From contig NZ_CP089211.1 in the NCBI RefSeq assembly GCF_021183825.1, positions 434,001 to 498,000 of the forward strand: a DNA stretch of 64,000 nt, written 5' to 3'. Positions within the stretch are counted from its first letter, which is position 1. Each line of letters starts with the position of its first letter. Source of the DNA: Sinomicrobium kalidii. Lineage in GTDB: Bacteria > Bacteroidota > Bacteroidia > Flavobacteriales > Flavobacteriaceae. This document shows positions 17,820-26,302 of this stretch, one piece after another. The position numbers and the translations under genes are program-made. The notes under the pieces are model-generated. The model did not search any database and was not told the DNA's origin. It saw nothing but the letters and a program-made list of their open reading frames with translations.

Positions 17820-18302
17820 ATGAAACACGTTCTTGCTTTAAGTGTTTGTTTTCTCCTTTCCCTTGTCGTCACATCCTGTAAAAACGGGACACAAAAGGAA
17901 GAAAATACCGGAGGTACGAAAACAGCGGTAACCACGGAAAAGCCGATTCCCGTAAAACAGGCGGAGGCCGCATATCCGGAAGGTGAAAAAGTATACAAAC
18001 AATACTGTGCGACATGCCACCAGGCCAACGGCAGCGGCGTGCCCAACCTTAACCCGCCACTCCGTGAAACGACATATGTAACGGGAGACAAAACCGAACT
18101 CATACGGATTATTATTAACGGTTCGGATGCAGGGCTGGAGGTTAACGGGCAGACCTACGCCAATGTAATGCCTCCCCACGATTTTTTAAGTGACCGGCAA
18201 ATAGCACAGTTGCTTTCCTATATCCGGAACAGCTTTGGCAATACCGCAACACCCGTAGCTGAAAAGGAAGTCAAAGTCATAAGGGAAAATACAAACGGGT
18301 AA
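17820..18302 (+). CDS. membrane-anchored monohaem cytochrome c (160 aa)
   Basis: Lipoprotein signal with Cys20 (SLVVTSCKNG). After a linker of about 35 residues comes a class I cytochrome c domain: EKVYKQYCATCHQANGSG with haem-binding C63-A-T-C66-H67 and a probable axial Met near 117 in YANVMPPHDFLSD. It follows the PQQ-type dehydrogenase almost directly, so it should carry electrons from that enzyme toward a terminal oxidase on the periplasmic side. Confidence 0.9.
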   Translation: MKHVLALSVCFLLSLVVTSCKNGTQKEENTGGTKTAVTTEKPIPVKQAEAAYPEGEKVYKQYCATCHQANGSGVPNLNPPLRETTYVTGDKTELIRIIINGSDAGLEVNGQTYANVMPPHDFLSDRQIAQLLSYIRNSFGNTATPVAEKEVKVIRENTNG

Positions 18303-18397
18303 ATACATTCACTGCTAAGCAAAAGGGTGTGATACGGTTTGTAAAACAACCCGGAAAAACAGACTGTTTATTTATCGAATATATAAAAAAGTAAGTT

Positions 18398-19393
18398 ATG
18401 AAATATAGAAAATTAGGAACTACCGACCTTAACCTATCCGCAGTAACTTTTGGCGCCTGGGCAGCCGGAGGATGGATGTGGGGCGGTACGGAACGACAGG
18501 ATGCCGTAGATGCCATAAAAGCTTCTTACGATATGGGCGTAACCTCTATAGACACCGCTCCCATTTACGGGCAGGGCACCAGTGAGGAAATTGTGGGTGA
18601 GGCTATTAAGGATATTCCCCGTGACAAAGTACAGATCCTCACCAAATACGGTATGCGCTGGGACCTGACCAAAGGAGACTTTGCCTTTCACAGCCAGAAT
18701 AATGAGGGGGAGGATATCGATATTTATAAATATGCAGGGAAGGAAAGCATTATCAAGGAATGTGAGGACAGCCTGAAAAGACTGGGCACCGATTATATAG
18801 ACCTGTACCAGATCCACTGGCCTGACGTTACAACACCCATCCAGGAAACCATGGAAGCTGTGGAAAAGCTTATAGAGCAGGGTAAGGTTCGCCATGCCGG
18901 TGTATGCAATTACAATGCGGAACAAATGGCAGAAGCCGAAAAATATATTCTACTGGCTTCCAACCAGGTGCCTTACAGTATGGTTAAAAGAGGAATTGAA
19001 GATGAGGTTGTTCCCTACTGTCTGGAACATCAAAAAGGCATCCTGGCTTATAGTCCGCTGGAACGCGGTTTGCTCACCGGGAAATTAAAACCCGGACACG
19101 AATTCGCCCCGGGCGACCACCGGGCATCCAATCCCTATTTCAAGGATGTCAACCTTACGCGGACAAATGATTTTCTGCAAAGCATCAAACCGATTGCAGA
19201 TGATAAGGGACTGACCCTGGGGCAACTGGTGATCTTATGGACCCTGGAACAACCCGGTATCACCATTACCCTGGTAGGCGCCAGGAATAAGGCCCAGGCC
19301 GTACAGAATGCCGCGGCCACTGAAAAAATGTTATCCGAAAGTGAAATTTCAGAAATTACGGAAAAACTCAACCGGGTAGAACTGGAATTGTAA
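18398..19393 (+). CDS. aldo/keto reductase (331 aa)
   Basis: TIM-barrel NADPH-dependent oxidoreductase of the aldo/keto reductase superfamily. The tetrad can be placed: Asp and Tyr in SIDTAPIYGQGTSEEIVG, Lys in VQILTKYGMRW, His in DLYQIHWPDVTTP. The C-terminal cofactor region includes TLVGARNKAQAVQNAAA. Length is typical of the general-stress/YajO-like branch. It stands alone after the cytochrome gene and is followed by a strong terminator. The substrate cannot be predicted. Confidence 0.92.
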   Translation: MKYRKLGTTDLNLSAVTFGAWAAGGWMWGGTERQDAVDAIKASYDMGVTSIDTAPIYGQGTSEEIVGEAIKDIPRDKVQILTKYGMRWDLTKGDFAFHSQNNEGEDIDIYKYAGKESIIKECEDSLKRLGTDYIDLYQIHWPDVTTPIQETMEAVEKLIEQGKVRHAGVCNYNAEQMAEAEKYILLASNQVPYSMVKRGIEDEVVPYCLEHQKGILAYSPLERGLLTGKLKPGHEFAPGDHRASNPYFKDVNLTRTNDFLQSIKPIADDKGLTLGQLVILWTLEQPGITITLVGARNKAQAVQNAAATEKMLSESEISEITEKLNRVELEL

Positions 19394-19415
19394 TTTTCCT
19401 TTTTCTCCTTCTGTG

Positions 19416-19466
19416 AAAAAACATCCCCGAAATGTCACGTTCAGTTTATTTCCGGGATGTTTTTTT
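19416..19466 (+). terminator. intrinsic terminator after the aldo/keto reductase gene
   Basis: A 17-base arm AAAAAACATCCCCGAAA at 19416-19432 pairs with TTTCCGGGATGTTTTTT ending near 19466 with a single mismatch, and ends in a T run. It begins 22 bases after the stop codon. Confidence 0.85.
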
Positions 19467-19572
19467 ATTTATACAAGGTTATTATCAACAACCGGAAAAC
19501 TTGCCTGACTCAAAAGTTCCTCATAGCTTTGTTTAACATCCCTGTTACTCATAATCCTAAAACCAGCGGAGC

Positions 19573-20373
19573 ATGAAATACCTCACCATTAAACCGTCCG
19601 GAAAACTGTACGCTTACATACGGTGCTACTGGATTTATGAGGATAGTGTATCCGGGAAAGGGCCGTTTATTCACAGGACAATGGCCAGCCCCGCTCCCGA
19701 ACTCCTGTTTCACTACAAGGGGACCTTTAAGGAAATGACGCCTTACGGGGCCTCCGGCAATTACTTCCTGACCGGTATCCATGCACAAACCGACAATATA
19801 AGGCGTTTCGGGATTCACTCCGATTTCGGGATTTTCGGAATCTCTCTTCAACCTTATGCTATTCCCGTACTCTTCGGGGTTTCGTCATTGGAGATCAAAA
19901 ATCAGGTACCCGACCTGGTCACGTTACTCGGACAGGAAGGAAAAGTGTTGGAAGAAAAAATGATGACAGCCGAAAACAACGTCCGGCGCTTACATATCAT
20001 AAACCGTTTTTTTGAACAACGCCTGTCCGAATTCGAAAGACCGGAAGTTGTTCACGCGGCACAAAGCATTCAGCACCATCGTGGCGCGGTACACCTGAAA
20101 AAACTGAAAGGGCAGTACGGATTGTCGGAAAGGCAACTGGAACGCAAGTTTAAAGAACACATAGGCTTCTCCCTTAAAACCTTTTCGAGGATCGTGCGTT
20201 TTGAATCCCTGCTCAATAGCTATGGAATGAAAAACACGACCCTGACACAAATGGCCCATGATTTCGGGTATTATGACCAGGCCCATTTCATACATGAATT
20301 CAAACAGTTTTCGGGGTACAATCCCAAAACCTATTTTTCAGGAAAGGCCAATGAAGCTTTTTATGCGCCCTGA
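19573..20373 (+). CDS. AraC-family regulator with DUF6597-type N-terminal domain (266 aa)
   Basis: The N-terminal half (KPSGKLYAYIRCYWIYED ... FGIFGISLQPYAIPVLFGVS) matches the DUF6597 sensor-like domain common in Bacteroidota AraC proteins. Residues 165-260 hold two HTH motifs: LKKLKGQYGLSERQLERKFK and TLTQMAHDFGYYDQAHFIHE with KQFSGYNPKTYF. It precedes the VOC-SnoaL fusion gene by about 70 bases and may control it. The effector is unknown. Confidence 0.88.
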   Translation: MKYLTIKPSGKLYAYIRCYWIYEDSVSGKGPFIHRTMASPAPELLFHYKGTFKEMTPYGASGNYFLTGIHAQTDNIRRFGIHSDFGIFGISLQPYAIPVLFGVSSLEIKNQVPDLVTLLGQEGKVLEEKMMTAENNVRRLHIINRFFEQRLSEFERPEVVHAAQSIQHHRGAVHLKKLKGQYGLSERQLERKFKEHIGFSLKTFSRIVRFESLLNSYGMKNTTLTQMAHDFGYYDQAHFIHEFKQFSGYNPKTYFSGKANEAFYAP

Positions 20374-20421
20374 AATACGGAAACTGTCGTTTTTTTCCAA
20401 TTTTCAGAATTTTTTACAGTG

Positions 20422-20429
20422 TAATTTTG
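20422..20429 (+). promoter_or_regulatory. predicted -7 element for the VOC-SnoaL fusion gene
   Basis: TAATTTTG matches TAnnTTTG and ends 16 bases before the ATG at 20446, predicting a very short leader. It suggests that the fusion gene has its own promoter besides any readthrough from the araC gene. Confidence 0.45.
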
Positions 20430-20445
20430 ATCAAAAATCGTTAAC

Positions 20446-21228
20446 ATGGAAGCAACGTCAATTATCCCCTGCCTTACCTATAAAAAACCGGAAAAAGCAA
20501 TAGAATGGCTTGAAGAAGCATTCGGTTTTAAGGCACATGAAGTTTACAGGGAGAACGGAAAGGTCATACATGCCGAATTAAAACTCGGCAATACCATGAT
20601 CATGCTGGGAGAACACAACGGGCCGGGCCCGTATAAAAAACTCATTATTCATCCCGACGATACCGAAGGCCGTTCCACGCAAAGTCCCTACGTAATTATA
20701 AATAATGTAAGGGAACATTATGAGAACGCTGTAAAAAAGGGTGCGAAAATAGCGCTTGATTTCAAGGTCCAGGAGTATGGAGGAGAAAGTTACTCTTGTA
20801 ATGATCCGGAAGGCCACCTGTGGAATTTCGGTTCTTATGACCCCTTTGCGGAAGAACAGTCTGCCCTGATCGAAGAAGTTAGAAAAACAGAAGACGAATG
20901 GAATAAATACATAGCGGCCAACGATGTGAAAAAAATGGAGCAATTTATGGATAGCGATTGGTGTATTGTGGGAACACAGGGCATTACTACCAAACAACAG
21001 TTCCTCCGTTCGGTTAAGAGCGGGGACCTTGTACACACCAAAATGGCCTTTGAGACCAAAATGGTAAATATAAAGGGAACTACCGCTACCATCACCCAAC
21101 TCGGAACAAGTGAAGGAAAGTACAAAGGCAAGGTATTCAGCTTTTTCGAATGGTCTACCACCATCATGTTAAAGAACAACGGGAAATGGAAAGCCATATT
21201 CACCACCCTGATCCCCGCAGAACACTAA
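20446..21228 (+). CDS. fusion of a VOC (glyoxalase-like) domain and a SnoaL/DUF4440-like domain (260 aa)
   Basis: Residues 1-130 are a VOC/PhnB-like domain: IIPCLTYKKPEKAIEWLEEA, ELKLGNTMIMLGEH, then YSCNDPEGHLWNFGSYDP. Residues 135-260 form an NTF2-like DUF4440 domain (EEVRKTEDEWNKYIAANDVK, MEQFMDSDWCIVGTQGIT, FFEWSTTIMLKNNGKWKA). Each is usually a separate small protein; the frame is continuous here. Both folds form small hydrophobic pockets for polyketide-like, phosphonate or antibiotic ligands. Function is not predicted beyond small-molecule binding or turnover. Confidence 0.85.
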   Translation: MEATSIIPCLTYKKPEKAIEWLEEAFGFKAHEVYRENGKVIHAELKLGNTMIMLGEHNGPGPYKKLIIHPDDTEGRSTQSPYVIINNVREHYENAVKKGAKIALDFKVQEYGGESYSCNDPEGHLWNFGSYDPFAEEQSALIEEVRKTEDEWNKYIAANDVKKMEQFMDSDWCIVGTQGITTKQQFLRSVKSGDLVHTKMAFETKMVNIKGTTATITQLGTSEGKYKGKVFSFFEWSTTIMLKNNGKWKAIFTTLIPAEH

Positions 21229-21300
21229 GTCTTCATAAAAAATATAAATAAAAGGTGTAATTTTTTAATAACCTGTAAGACCAATCCCGAAGGCTTCCCT

Positions 21301-22158
21301 TTATTTCTTACTGCGTTTTATTTCTTCTGTACGTTCCCTGACTTCACGGATGAGTAAAGGTAATGCGGGTTGCACCATATTATGTCCGTAGCCATCCAGT
21401 TCGTATAAGCGCGTGTCTTTGTGCCCGACAAGTTCCATCATTCGCCGGAGATAGGCATTTTCCTCGTACCGCCCCAACATTTCCTTCTCCCGGTCACCCG
21501 TGATAAGCAACATGGGCGGGGCATCGGGACGAACGTGATACAGGGGTGCATATTCGTCTATGACAGGTTGTACATTCTCAACACCGTTTTCCTTTCGCAC
21601 ATTGAAATGCGTGATGGCCTGTCCGCTAAACGGTATAAGGCCTGCTATCCGATCGGCATCTATTCCGTGAGGTTTCAGGTATTTCTTATCCAGACCCGTC
21701 ATCATGGTCAGGTATCCGCCTGCCGAATGCCCGGAAACAAAAATAAGGCCGGGATCACCTCCATAGGTTTCGATATGCTTAAAAACCCATGCAATAGCTG
21801 CTGCCGCGTCCTTGATACACTGCACCGATTTTACTCCGGGCGAAAGCCGGTACCCTACACCGATAACAGCAAACCCCTTGTTTTTGAGTTCTTCGGGGAT
21901 CTCCTTATTTCCCTGGGTAAGTCCACCGCCGTGAAACCATATGATTGCCGGATAATTTTTAAGATTCTGCGGATAGTGAATGTCTAACCTGCACATTTTA
22001 TCAGCATAAGCATCATTATTATTCAGGGAATCAACGTAATATAAAATATCCGTTTCTGTCCTGTAAACGTCCTGGGAGAATACGGTAAATCCCGTAAGGA
22101 ACAACAAAAGGGTGCAACATTTCCTTTGTAATGGTTTTGAGAGTACTATAGTTATCAT
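21301..22158 (-). CDS. exported alpha/beta hydrolase, esterase/lipase-like (285 aa)
   Basis: A signal peptide ends near LLFLTGFTVFSQ. The mature enzyme resembles the HSL/BD-FAE carboxylesterase group: oxyanion motif IIWFHGGGLTQGN near 75, nucleophile elbow VSGHSAGGYLT near 145, probable acid Asp in LLITGDREKEML and His in LDGYGHNMVQPA. All three catalytic residues are present. It probably cleaves small esters such as acetylated sugars in the periplasm. It stands alone; a hairpin in front separates it from the upstream exporter gene. Confidence 0.87.
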   Translation of the reverse strand: MITIVLSKPLQRKCCTLLLFLTGFTVFSQDVYRTETDILYYVDSLNNNDAYADKMCRLDIHYPQNLKNYPAIIWFHGGGLTQGNKEIPEELKNKGFAVIGVGYRLSPGVKSVQCIKDAAAAIAWVFKHIETYGGDPGLIFVSGHSAGGYLTMMTGLDKKYLKPHGIDADRIAGLIPFSGQAITHFNVRKENGVENVQPVIDEYAPLYHVRPDAPPMLLITGDREKEMLGRYEENAYLRRMMELVGHKDTRLYELDGYGHNMVQPALPLLIREVRERTEEIKRSKK

Positions 22159-22210
22159 TATATCTGAAATTTAGAACAGGTTTTTCCCTGATGTCAAATC
22201 AAAAAGACAC

Positions 22211-22240
22211 AGGAGGTATTTTACCTTCTTTATACCTCCT
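22211..22240 (-). terminator. hairpin terminator after the YeiH-type gene
   Basis: AGGAGGTAT at 22211-22219 pairs perfectly with ATACCTCCT at 22232-22240. Read leftward it is followed by GTGTCTTTTTGATTT, a moderate U tract. It lies about 100 bases after the exporter stop and just upstream of the esterase gene. Confidence 0.6.
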
Positions 22241-22337
22241 GCAATTTACACATCATTACTGTTTGTTTCCCTACCGGACCACTATTTTTCTTGAAAACAC
22301 CCTGTTTGTGATGATGCTCTTATGAAACAAAAACAAT

Positions 22338-23336
22338 TTAAGTGTTCTTGGAAAGAACTGCCCATAAGGCAAATACGGAGATAACGATCCAGAGCAGACA
22401 TCCCATCAGAAAAAGTCTGCCCCCTACTTGGCCGACGGTCTTCCCGGTAAGCCCGCATCCTATGAGAAAAAGGGTAAGCGTAAGTCCGGACTTGGATATG
22501 TCCAGAATATAGGGACTGATATTCCGGATGAAAGGGACATAACTGTTGAGCAGCATGGCCAGGACAAACAGCCCTATAAAGTATGGGATCTTTACTTTGC
22601 CGCCTCCCGTCCTGAACATTACGGAAGACATCAGGGCTACAGGGACGATCCACAACGCCCGGGCCAGCTTTACGGTAGTGGCCACTTCAAGGGCTTCCAT
22701 ACCATATTTTGCCGCTACACCTACAACCGAACTGGTATCGTGAACAGCCACAGCACTCCAAAGACCGAAATCATTCTGGGACAAACCGAAAAAATGACCT
22801 ATTGACGGAAACAGGAACAGGGCCAGGGAATTAAGGATAAAAACCACACCCAGCGCCACAGACATCTGTTTTTCCCCGGCTTGTACAACAGGTGCTATGG
22901 CAGCGATGGCACTCCCCCCGCAAATGGCCGTACCGACCGATATCAGGAATGCCGTCTTTTTTTCAATCTTCAATATCCTGTATAATACAACACCCAGGAT
23001 CAATGTTCCTGCAATGGAACCCGTGGTGAGCAGCATCCCTTCTTTTCCGGCATTTAAAGCATTGTTTACGTGCATGCCAAACCCCAGTCCCACCACAGAT
23101 AGCTGTAGTAAAAATTGTGACGCCCGGTGATTGAGATGTATATACGGGTGCCCCACAACCTGTGCCGTCACCACTCCGAGGAGCAGGGCAACGGGCGGAG
23201 AAACTGCCGGAGCGAGGCAAAGAAAAACAAGGGCGATAAATACAACTTCACGGATACTGACATTTTTATCAAGAATGTTTTTGACGGTGCCTGTTACGGC
23301 ATGTATCCCTTTTTTTGATTTCCGGTACATGATCAA
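22338..23336 (-). CDS. yeiH: YeiH-family putative sulfate exporter, ten or more membrane helices (332 aa)
   Basis: Integral membrane protein of the YeiH/UPF0324 (Cons_hypoth698) family. Typical signatures are VVGLGFGMHVNNALNAGKEG, ISVGTAICGGSAIAAIAPVV and AVAVHDTSSVVGVAAKYG. Nearly the whole length is hydrophobic helices. The family is annotated as sulfate exporters, with limited experimental proof. Its gene follows a LysR regulator gene on the same strand by 65 bases; in enterobacteria yeiH is also next to a LysR gene (yeiE), but divergently. Confidence 0.88.
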   Translation of the reverse strand: MIMYRKSKKGIHAVTGTVKNILDKNVSIREVVFIALVFLCLAPAVSPPVALLLGVVTAQVVGHPYIHLNHRASQFLLQLSVVGLGFGMHVNNALNAGKEGMLLTTGSIAGTLILGVVLYRILKIEKKTAFLISVGTAICGGSAIAAIAPVVQAGEKQMSVALGVVFILNSLALFLFPSIGHFFGLSQNDFGLWSAVAVHDTSSVVGVAAKYGMEALEVATTVKLARALWIVPVALMSSVMFRTGGGKVKIPYFIGLFVLAMLLNSYVPFIRNISPYILDISKSGLTLTLFLIGCGLTGKTVGQVGGRLFLMGCLLWIVISVFALWAVLSKNT

Positions 23337-23401
23337 AGGTTTTACCCTGCAAAATTCCTTTTTCTGCCGGAACCCTGGAAATCACTTTTGGGAATGCGGT
23401 A

Positions 23402-24295
23402 TTACCTGTAGTTATAACGCCGGGCAAAATCCATAAAAAGATCAGTCAGCAGATCGGTTTTTCCCTGTAACCGGACAAAATAAAAGGACCGTTCTATTTC
23501 CAGTCCTTTTACATCAATAATGCAACAGGTATTGTTCCGGAGTTCATTCAATATGGCATACACGGAGAGAAATGCCAGGCATTCCGAATGTATCAGGTAT
23601 AACTTTATGCTTTCACTGCTGGTCAGTTGTATGGCAATATTAAGGTCTGCCATTTTAATCTTTAGTGTTTCAAGGGCATGTGCTATAACATCACGTGTAC
23701 CCGAGCCGGGTTCGCGAATCAATAAGGGATGTTGCGGTAATATTTCCGGATCAACTGTTCCCGTCTTTGCCAAAGGGTGGTTCGTGGCAGCAGTCAATAC
23801 AATTTCATCACGGATAAAAGGGGTATATTTTAATCCCGGCGATTTGGAGTATCCTTCGGTAACACCAAGATCGATCTCTTTCTCTTTCACCAATTTTTCT
23901 ATCCATTCGGTATTTCCCACCCGCAGTTCAATATTCACGTCCGGATATTTTTCCCGGAAAGCAGGAAGTACCCGAGGTAAGATATAATTGGCTATGGTGG
24001 TGCTGGCACCGATACGCAGTTTTCCCACGTGCTCTCCCGACAGGGCGTGCAGGTCGGTTTCCAGTTTCCGGTAAATCCCGAATATCTCTTCTGTACTTTT
24101 CAACAGCAATTCCCCGCCATAGGTGAGCTGTATTTTCGTACCATTGCGCTCAAACAGCTGTATGCCGTATGCATCTTCCAAAGCTTTTACGTGTTTGGTC
24201 ACCGCGGGCTGTGAAATATAAAGTTCGCGAGCTGCACGGGTAAAATTAAGGCGTTTGGCCACAGTGTGAAAAACCTTTAAACGAAAGTCGAGCAT
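23402..24295 (-). CDS. LysR-family transcriptional regulator, YeiE/CysB-like (297 aa)
   Basis: N-terminal winged HTH at residues 1-60 (LDFRLKVFHTVAKRLNFTRA, ISQPAVTKHVKALED) followed by a periplasmic-binding-like effector domain (GKLRIGASTTIANYILPRVL, IDLGVTEGYSKSPG, LLIREPGSGTRDVI). Length is normal. It is upstream of and codirectional with the YeiH-type exporter and probably controls it. The effector may be a sulfur compound, by analogy only. Confidence 0.9.
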   Translation of the reverse strand: MLDFRLKVFHTVAKRLNFTRAARELYISQPAVTKHVKALEDAYGIQLFERNGTKIQLTYGGELLLKSTEEIFGIYRKLETDLHALSGEHVGKLRIGASTTIANYILPRVLPAFREKYPDVNIELRVGNTEWIEKLVKEKEIDLGVTEGYSKSPGLKYTPFIRDEIVLTAATNHPLAKTGTVDPEILPQHPLLIREPGSGTRDVIAHALETLKIKMADLNIAIQLTSSESIKLYLIHSECLAFLSVYAILNELRNNTCCIIDVKGLEIERSFYFVRLQGKTDLLTDLFMDFARRYNYR

Positions 24296-24450
24296 GATGT
24301 AAAAATAGGAATTAAAATCGGCCTGCCGGTTATTGGTTATTTATCATTTTTTCACAAATTATCCGCAGGATCCACGCTCTTTCGCAGCTCGACTTTTATG
24401 CTTTTCCCTTAATTTTATCCTAAACATCAGGCTTATGTGGACGGAAAGTT

Positions 24451-24458
24451 TAACTTTG
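24451..24458 (+). promoter_or_regulatory. predicted -7 element for the TlpA-like gene
   Basis: TAACTTTG matches TAnnTTTG, 28 bases before the ATG at 24487. Confidence 0.5.
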
Positions 24459-24486
24459 CATACAAACCCATTAAAATATTAGATGA

Positions 24487-25596
24487 ATGAAAAAGATCGG
24501 CGTATTAATTTTTATGGCACTTGTTGCTGTTGCCTGCGGCAATCAGAACAAAGACAGCTACACGATTACCGTAAAAATGGACGGTGTTGAAGATGGCAAA
24601 CAGGTGTTCATGAAAAAGGCAGATGAAAACAATCAACCTGTTGATGTGGATTCTACCAAAGTAACAAACGGGGAATTCAGTTTTACGGGAAGTGCAGACA
24701 CTCCGCAAATACATTATATTATAGTAGATGGCATAGGTAATATCCCGGTTATCGTCGAAAACGGAGATATTGAAATAGAAGCCTATAAAGACAGTATCAA
24801 CTTCTCTAAAATGGGAGGTACGCCATCCAATGACGATTTTTACGGTTTTATCTCCGGCACACGTGGTATAGGGGAAAAAATAAATGCTTTGCGTCAGCAA
24901 ATGATGAAAGCTTCCCAGCAAAGGGATACGGTAACCATAGCTACCCTGCAGGAAGCATATGCCGACATCCAGGAAGAAGCCAAGGCTTATGAAGTACAGT
25001 TTGTAAATGAGAATCCGGATTCCTATATATCTGCCCTGGTTTTAGAGAAAATGCTCCTCTCCAAATCACAGACTCCGGAAAAGATCAAAGAACTCTTTTC
25101 CACACTCTCTGAAGAAGTTAAAAAGACCAAGGTAGCCCAAAGGATCTCTTCCCGCATGGAAGAGGAGTCCAAAGTATCTGTAGGTGCCATAGCCCCGGAT
25201 TTTTCCGCTCCGACCCCAGAAGGCGAAACCCTGGCCCTTAACGATGTGAAAGGAAAAGTGACCATTATCGATTTCTGGGCAGCATGGTGTAAGCCCTGCC
25301 GGGCCCAGAACCCTCATGTAGTTTCCCTGTACAACAAATATAAAGAACAGGGACTCAGCATTATCGGGGTTTCCCTGGACAAAAAGAAAGAAGACTGGGA
25401 AAAGGCCATCGAAGAAGATCAGCTTCCCTGGCACCACGTATCCAACCTGAAGTTCTGGCAAGACCCTGTAGCCCAGATGTATAATGTACGGGCCATCCCT
25501 GCCACTTTCATTCTGGATGCAGAAGGCAAGATCGTGGCCAAGAACCTTCGCGGAGAAGAGCTCGATGCCAAATTGGCGGAGCTTTTCGAAATGTAA
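24487..25596 (+). CDS. TlpA-like thiol-disulfide oxidoreductase lipoprotein with DUF4369 domain (369 aa)
   Basis: Lipoprotein signal with Cys17 (LVAVACGNQ). Residues 25-120 are a DUF4369 beta-domain (YTITVKMDGVEDGKQVFMKK), then a helical linker, then a thioredoxin-fold AhpC/TSA-Redoxin domain from about 235. The redox centre is AAWCKPCRAQNPH, Cys268 and Cys271, with the cis-Pro loop VRAIPATFILDAEG. Such proteins reduce periplasmic disulfides, for example in cytochrome c maturation or stress repair. It is monocistronic, closed by a strong bidirectional terminator. Confidence 0.92.
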   Translation: MKKIGVLIFMALVAVACGNQNKDSYTITVKMDGVEDGKQVFMKKADENNQPVDVDSTKVTNGEFSFTGSADTPQIHYIIVDGIGNIPVIVENGDIEIEAYKDSINFSKMGGTPSNDDFYGFISGTRGIGEKINALRQQMMKASQQRDTVTIATLQEAYADIQEEAKAYEVQFVNENPDSYISALVLEKMLLSKSQTPEKIKELFSTLSEEVKKTKVAQRISSRMEEESKVSVGAIAPDFSAPTPEGETLALNDVKGKVTIIDFWAAWCKPCRAQNPHVVSLYNKYKEQGLSIIGVSLDKKKEDWEKAIEEDQLPWHHVSNLKFWQDPVAQMYNVRAIPATFILDAEGKIVAKNLRGEELDAKLAELFEM

Positions 25597-25615
25597 AAAA
25601 CAAGAATATCATCCC

Positions 25616-25654
25616 AAAAAACAGGCTGTCCGAAGAAAGACAGCCTGTTTTTTT
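25616..25654. terminator. bidirectional terminator between the TlpA-like gene and the fucose operon
   Basis: AAAAACAGGCTGTC pairs perfectly with GACAGCCTGTTTTT around an 8-base loop. It has a T run on each strand, so it can stop both the rightward TlpA-like transcript and the leftward fucose-lactate operon. Confidence 0.92.
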
Positions 25655-25683
25655 ATATCATTGCATCTGGATTTAGCTTAACA

Positions 25684-26262
25684 TCAGTATAAAATAACCG
25701 CCAGTTCTTTCGCTCCCTGTGCCCCTTTTACCAGGGTTTGTTCAATGTCAGCGGTTTTGGACGGACCTGCCATGAACAACCCGAAACCAAATGCTTCCTG
25801 TTCTTCTATTATATCATAAGCCTCGTGCATGGTGGGCACCAATGCTTTCCGGGAAAGCAAGATCACAAGTTTCTCGGGAATAAAAGCGAGAATACGGGAT
25901 GTGAGTTCTTTATCCGTCAACCACAACGCGGCATTTTCCACCACCCCGAAAGAAGCTTCCGCAACAAATACCCCCGGGATATTGTTCTTGTCAAAAGGAA
26001 TCTGCTCATCAAAAGTCAAGGGATACTGATCCCGGAGTCCCGGTACCGAGGATTGAATTGTTGCCCCGTCACTCCATTCTTCTATAATCCCGGTCAGGTT
26101 GTCCTGTTCTCCCAAAAAGATTTTTGTCCCCGAAGTTTCCGATGTGCGGACAAAATCTTCAAGCAATACTTTTTTATCATAAGAAAGGGCTATTTCAGGC
26201 CGCGATAACGGGGCGCCCGATACTTTTTTTAAACTGCCGAGTATTCTTTCTTTACTGCTCAT
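25684..26262 (-). CDS. lutC: LutC/LUD-domain lactate utilisation protein (192 aa)
   Basis: Last gene of the fucose operon. The start at 26262 (MSSKERILGSLKKV) fits the family length; an open frame continues upstream into lutB but reads as non-protein sequence. LUD-domain features: FLGEQDNLTGIIEEW, PGVFVAEASFGVVENAALWL, ILLSRKALVPTMHEAYDII, and the terminal MAGPSKTADIEQTLVKGAQG. With LutA and LutB it forms the iron-sulfur L-lactate oxidising complex of the Bacillus type. Its placement fits removal of the L-lactate that the fucose pathway should make. Confidence 0.9.
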   Translation of the reverse strand: MSSKERILGSLKKVSGAPLSRPEIALSYDKKVLLEDFVRTSETSGTKIFLGEQDNLTGIIEEWSDGATIQSSVPGLRDQYPLTFDEQIPFDKNNIPGVFVAEASFGVVENAALWLTDKELTSRILAFIPEKLVILLSRKALVPTMHEAYDIIEEQEAFGFGLFMAGPSKTADIEQTLVKGAQGAKELAVILY

Positions 26263-26302
26263 CGGTTCTCTGCTTGTTATTATATCCTTTGGACAGGTAT
26301 AT

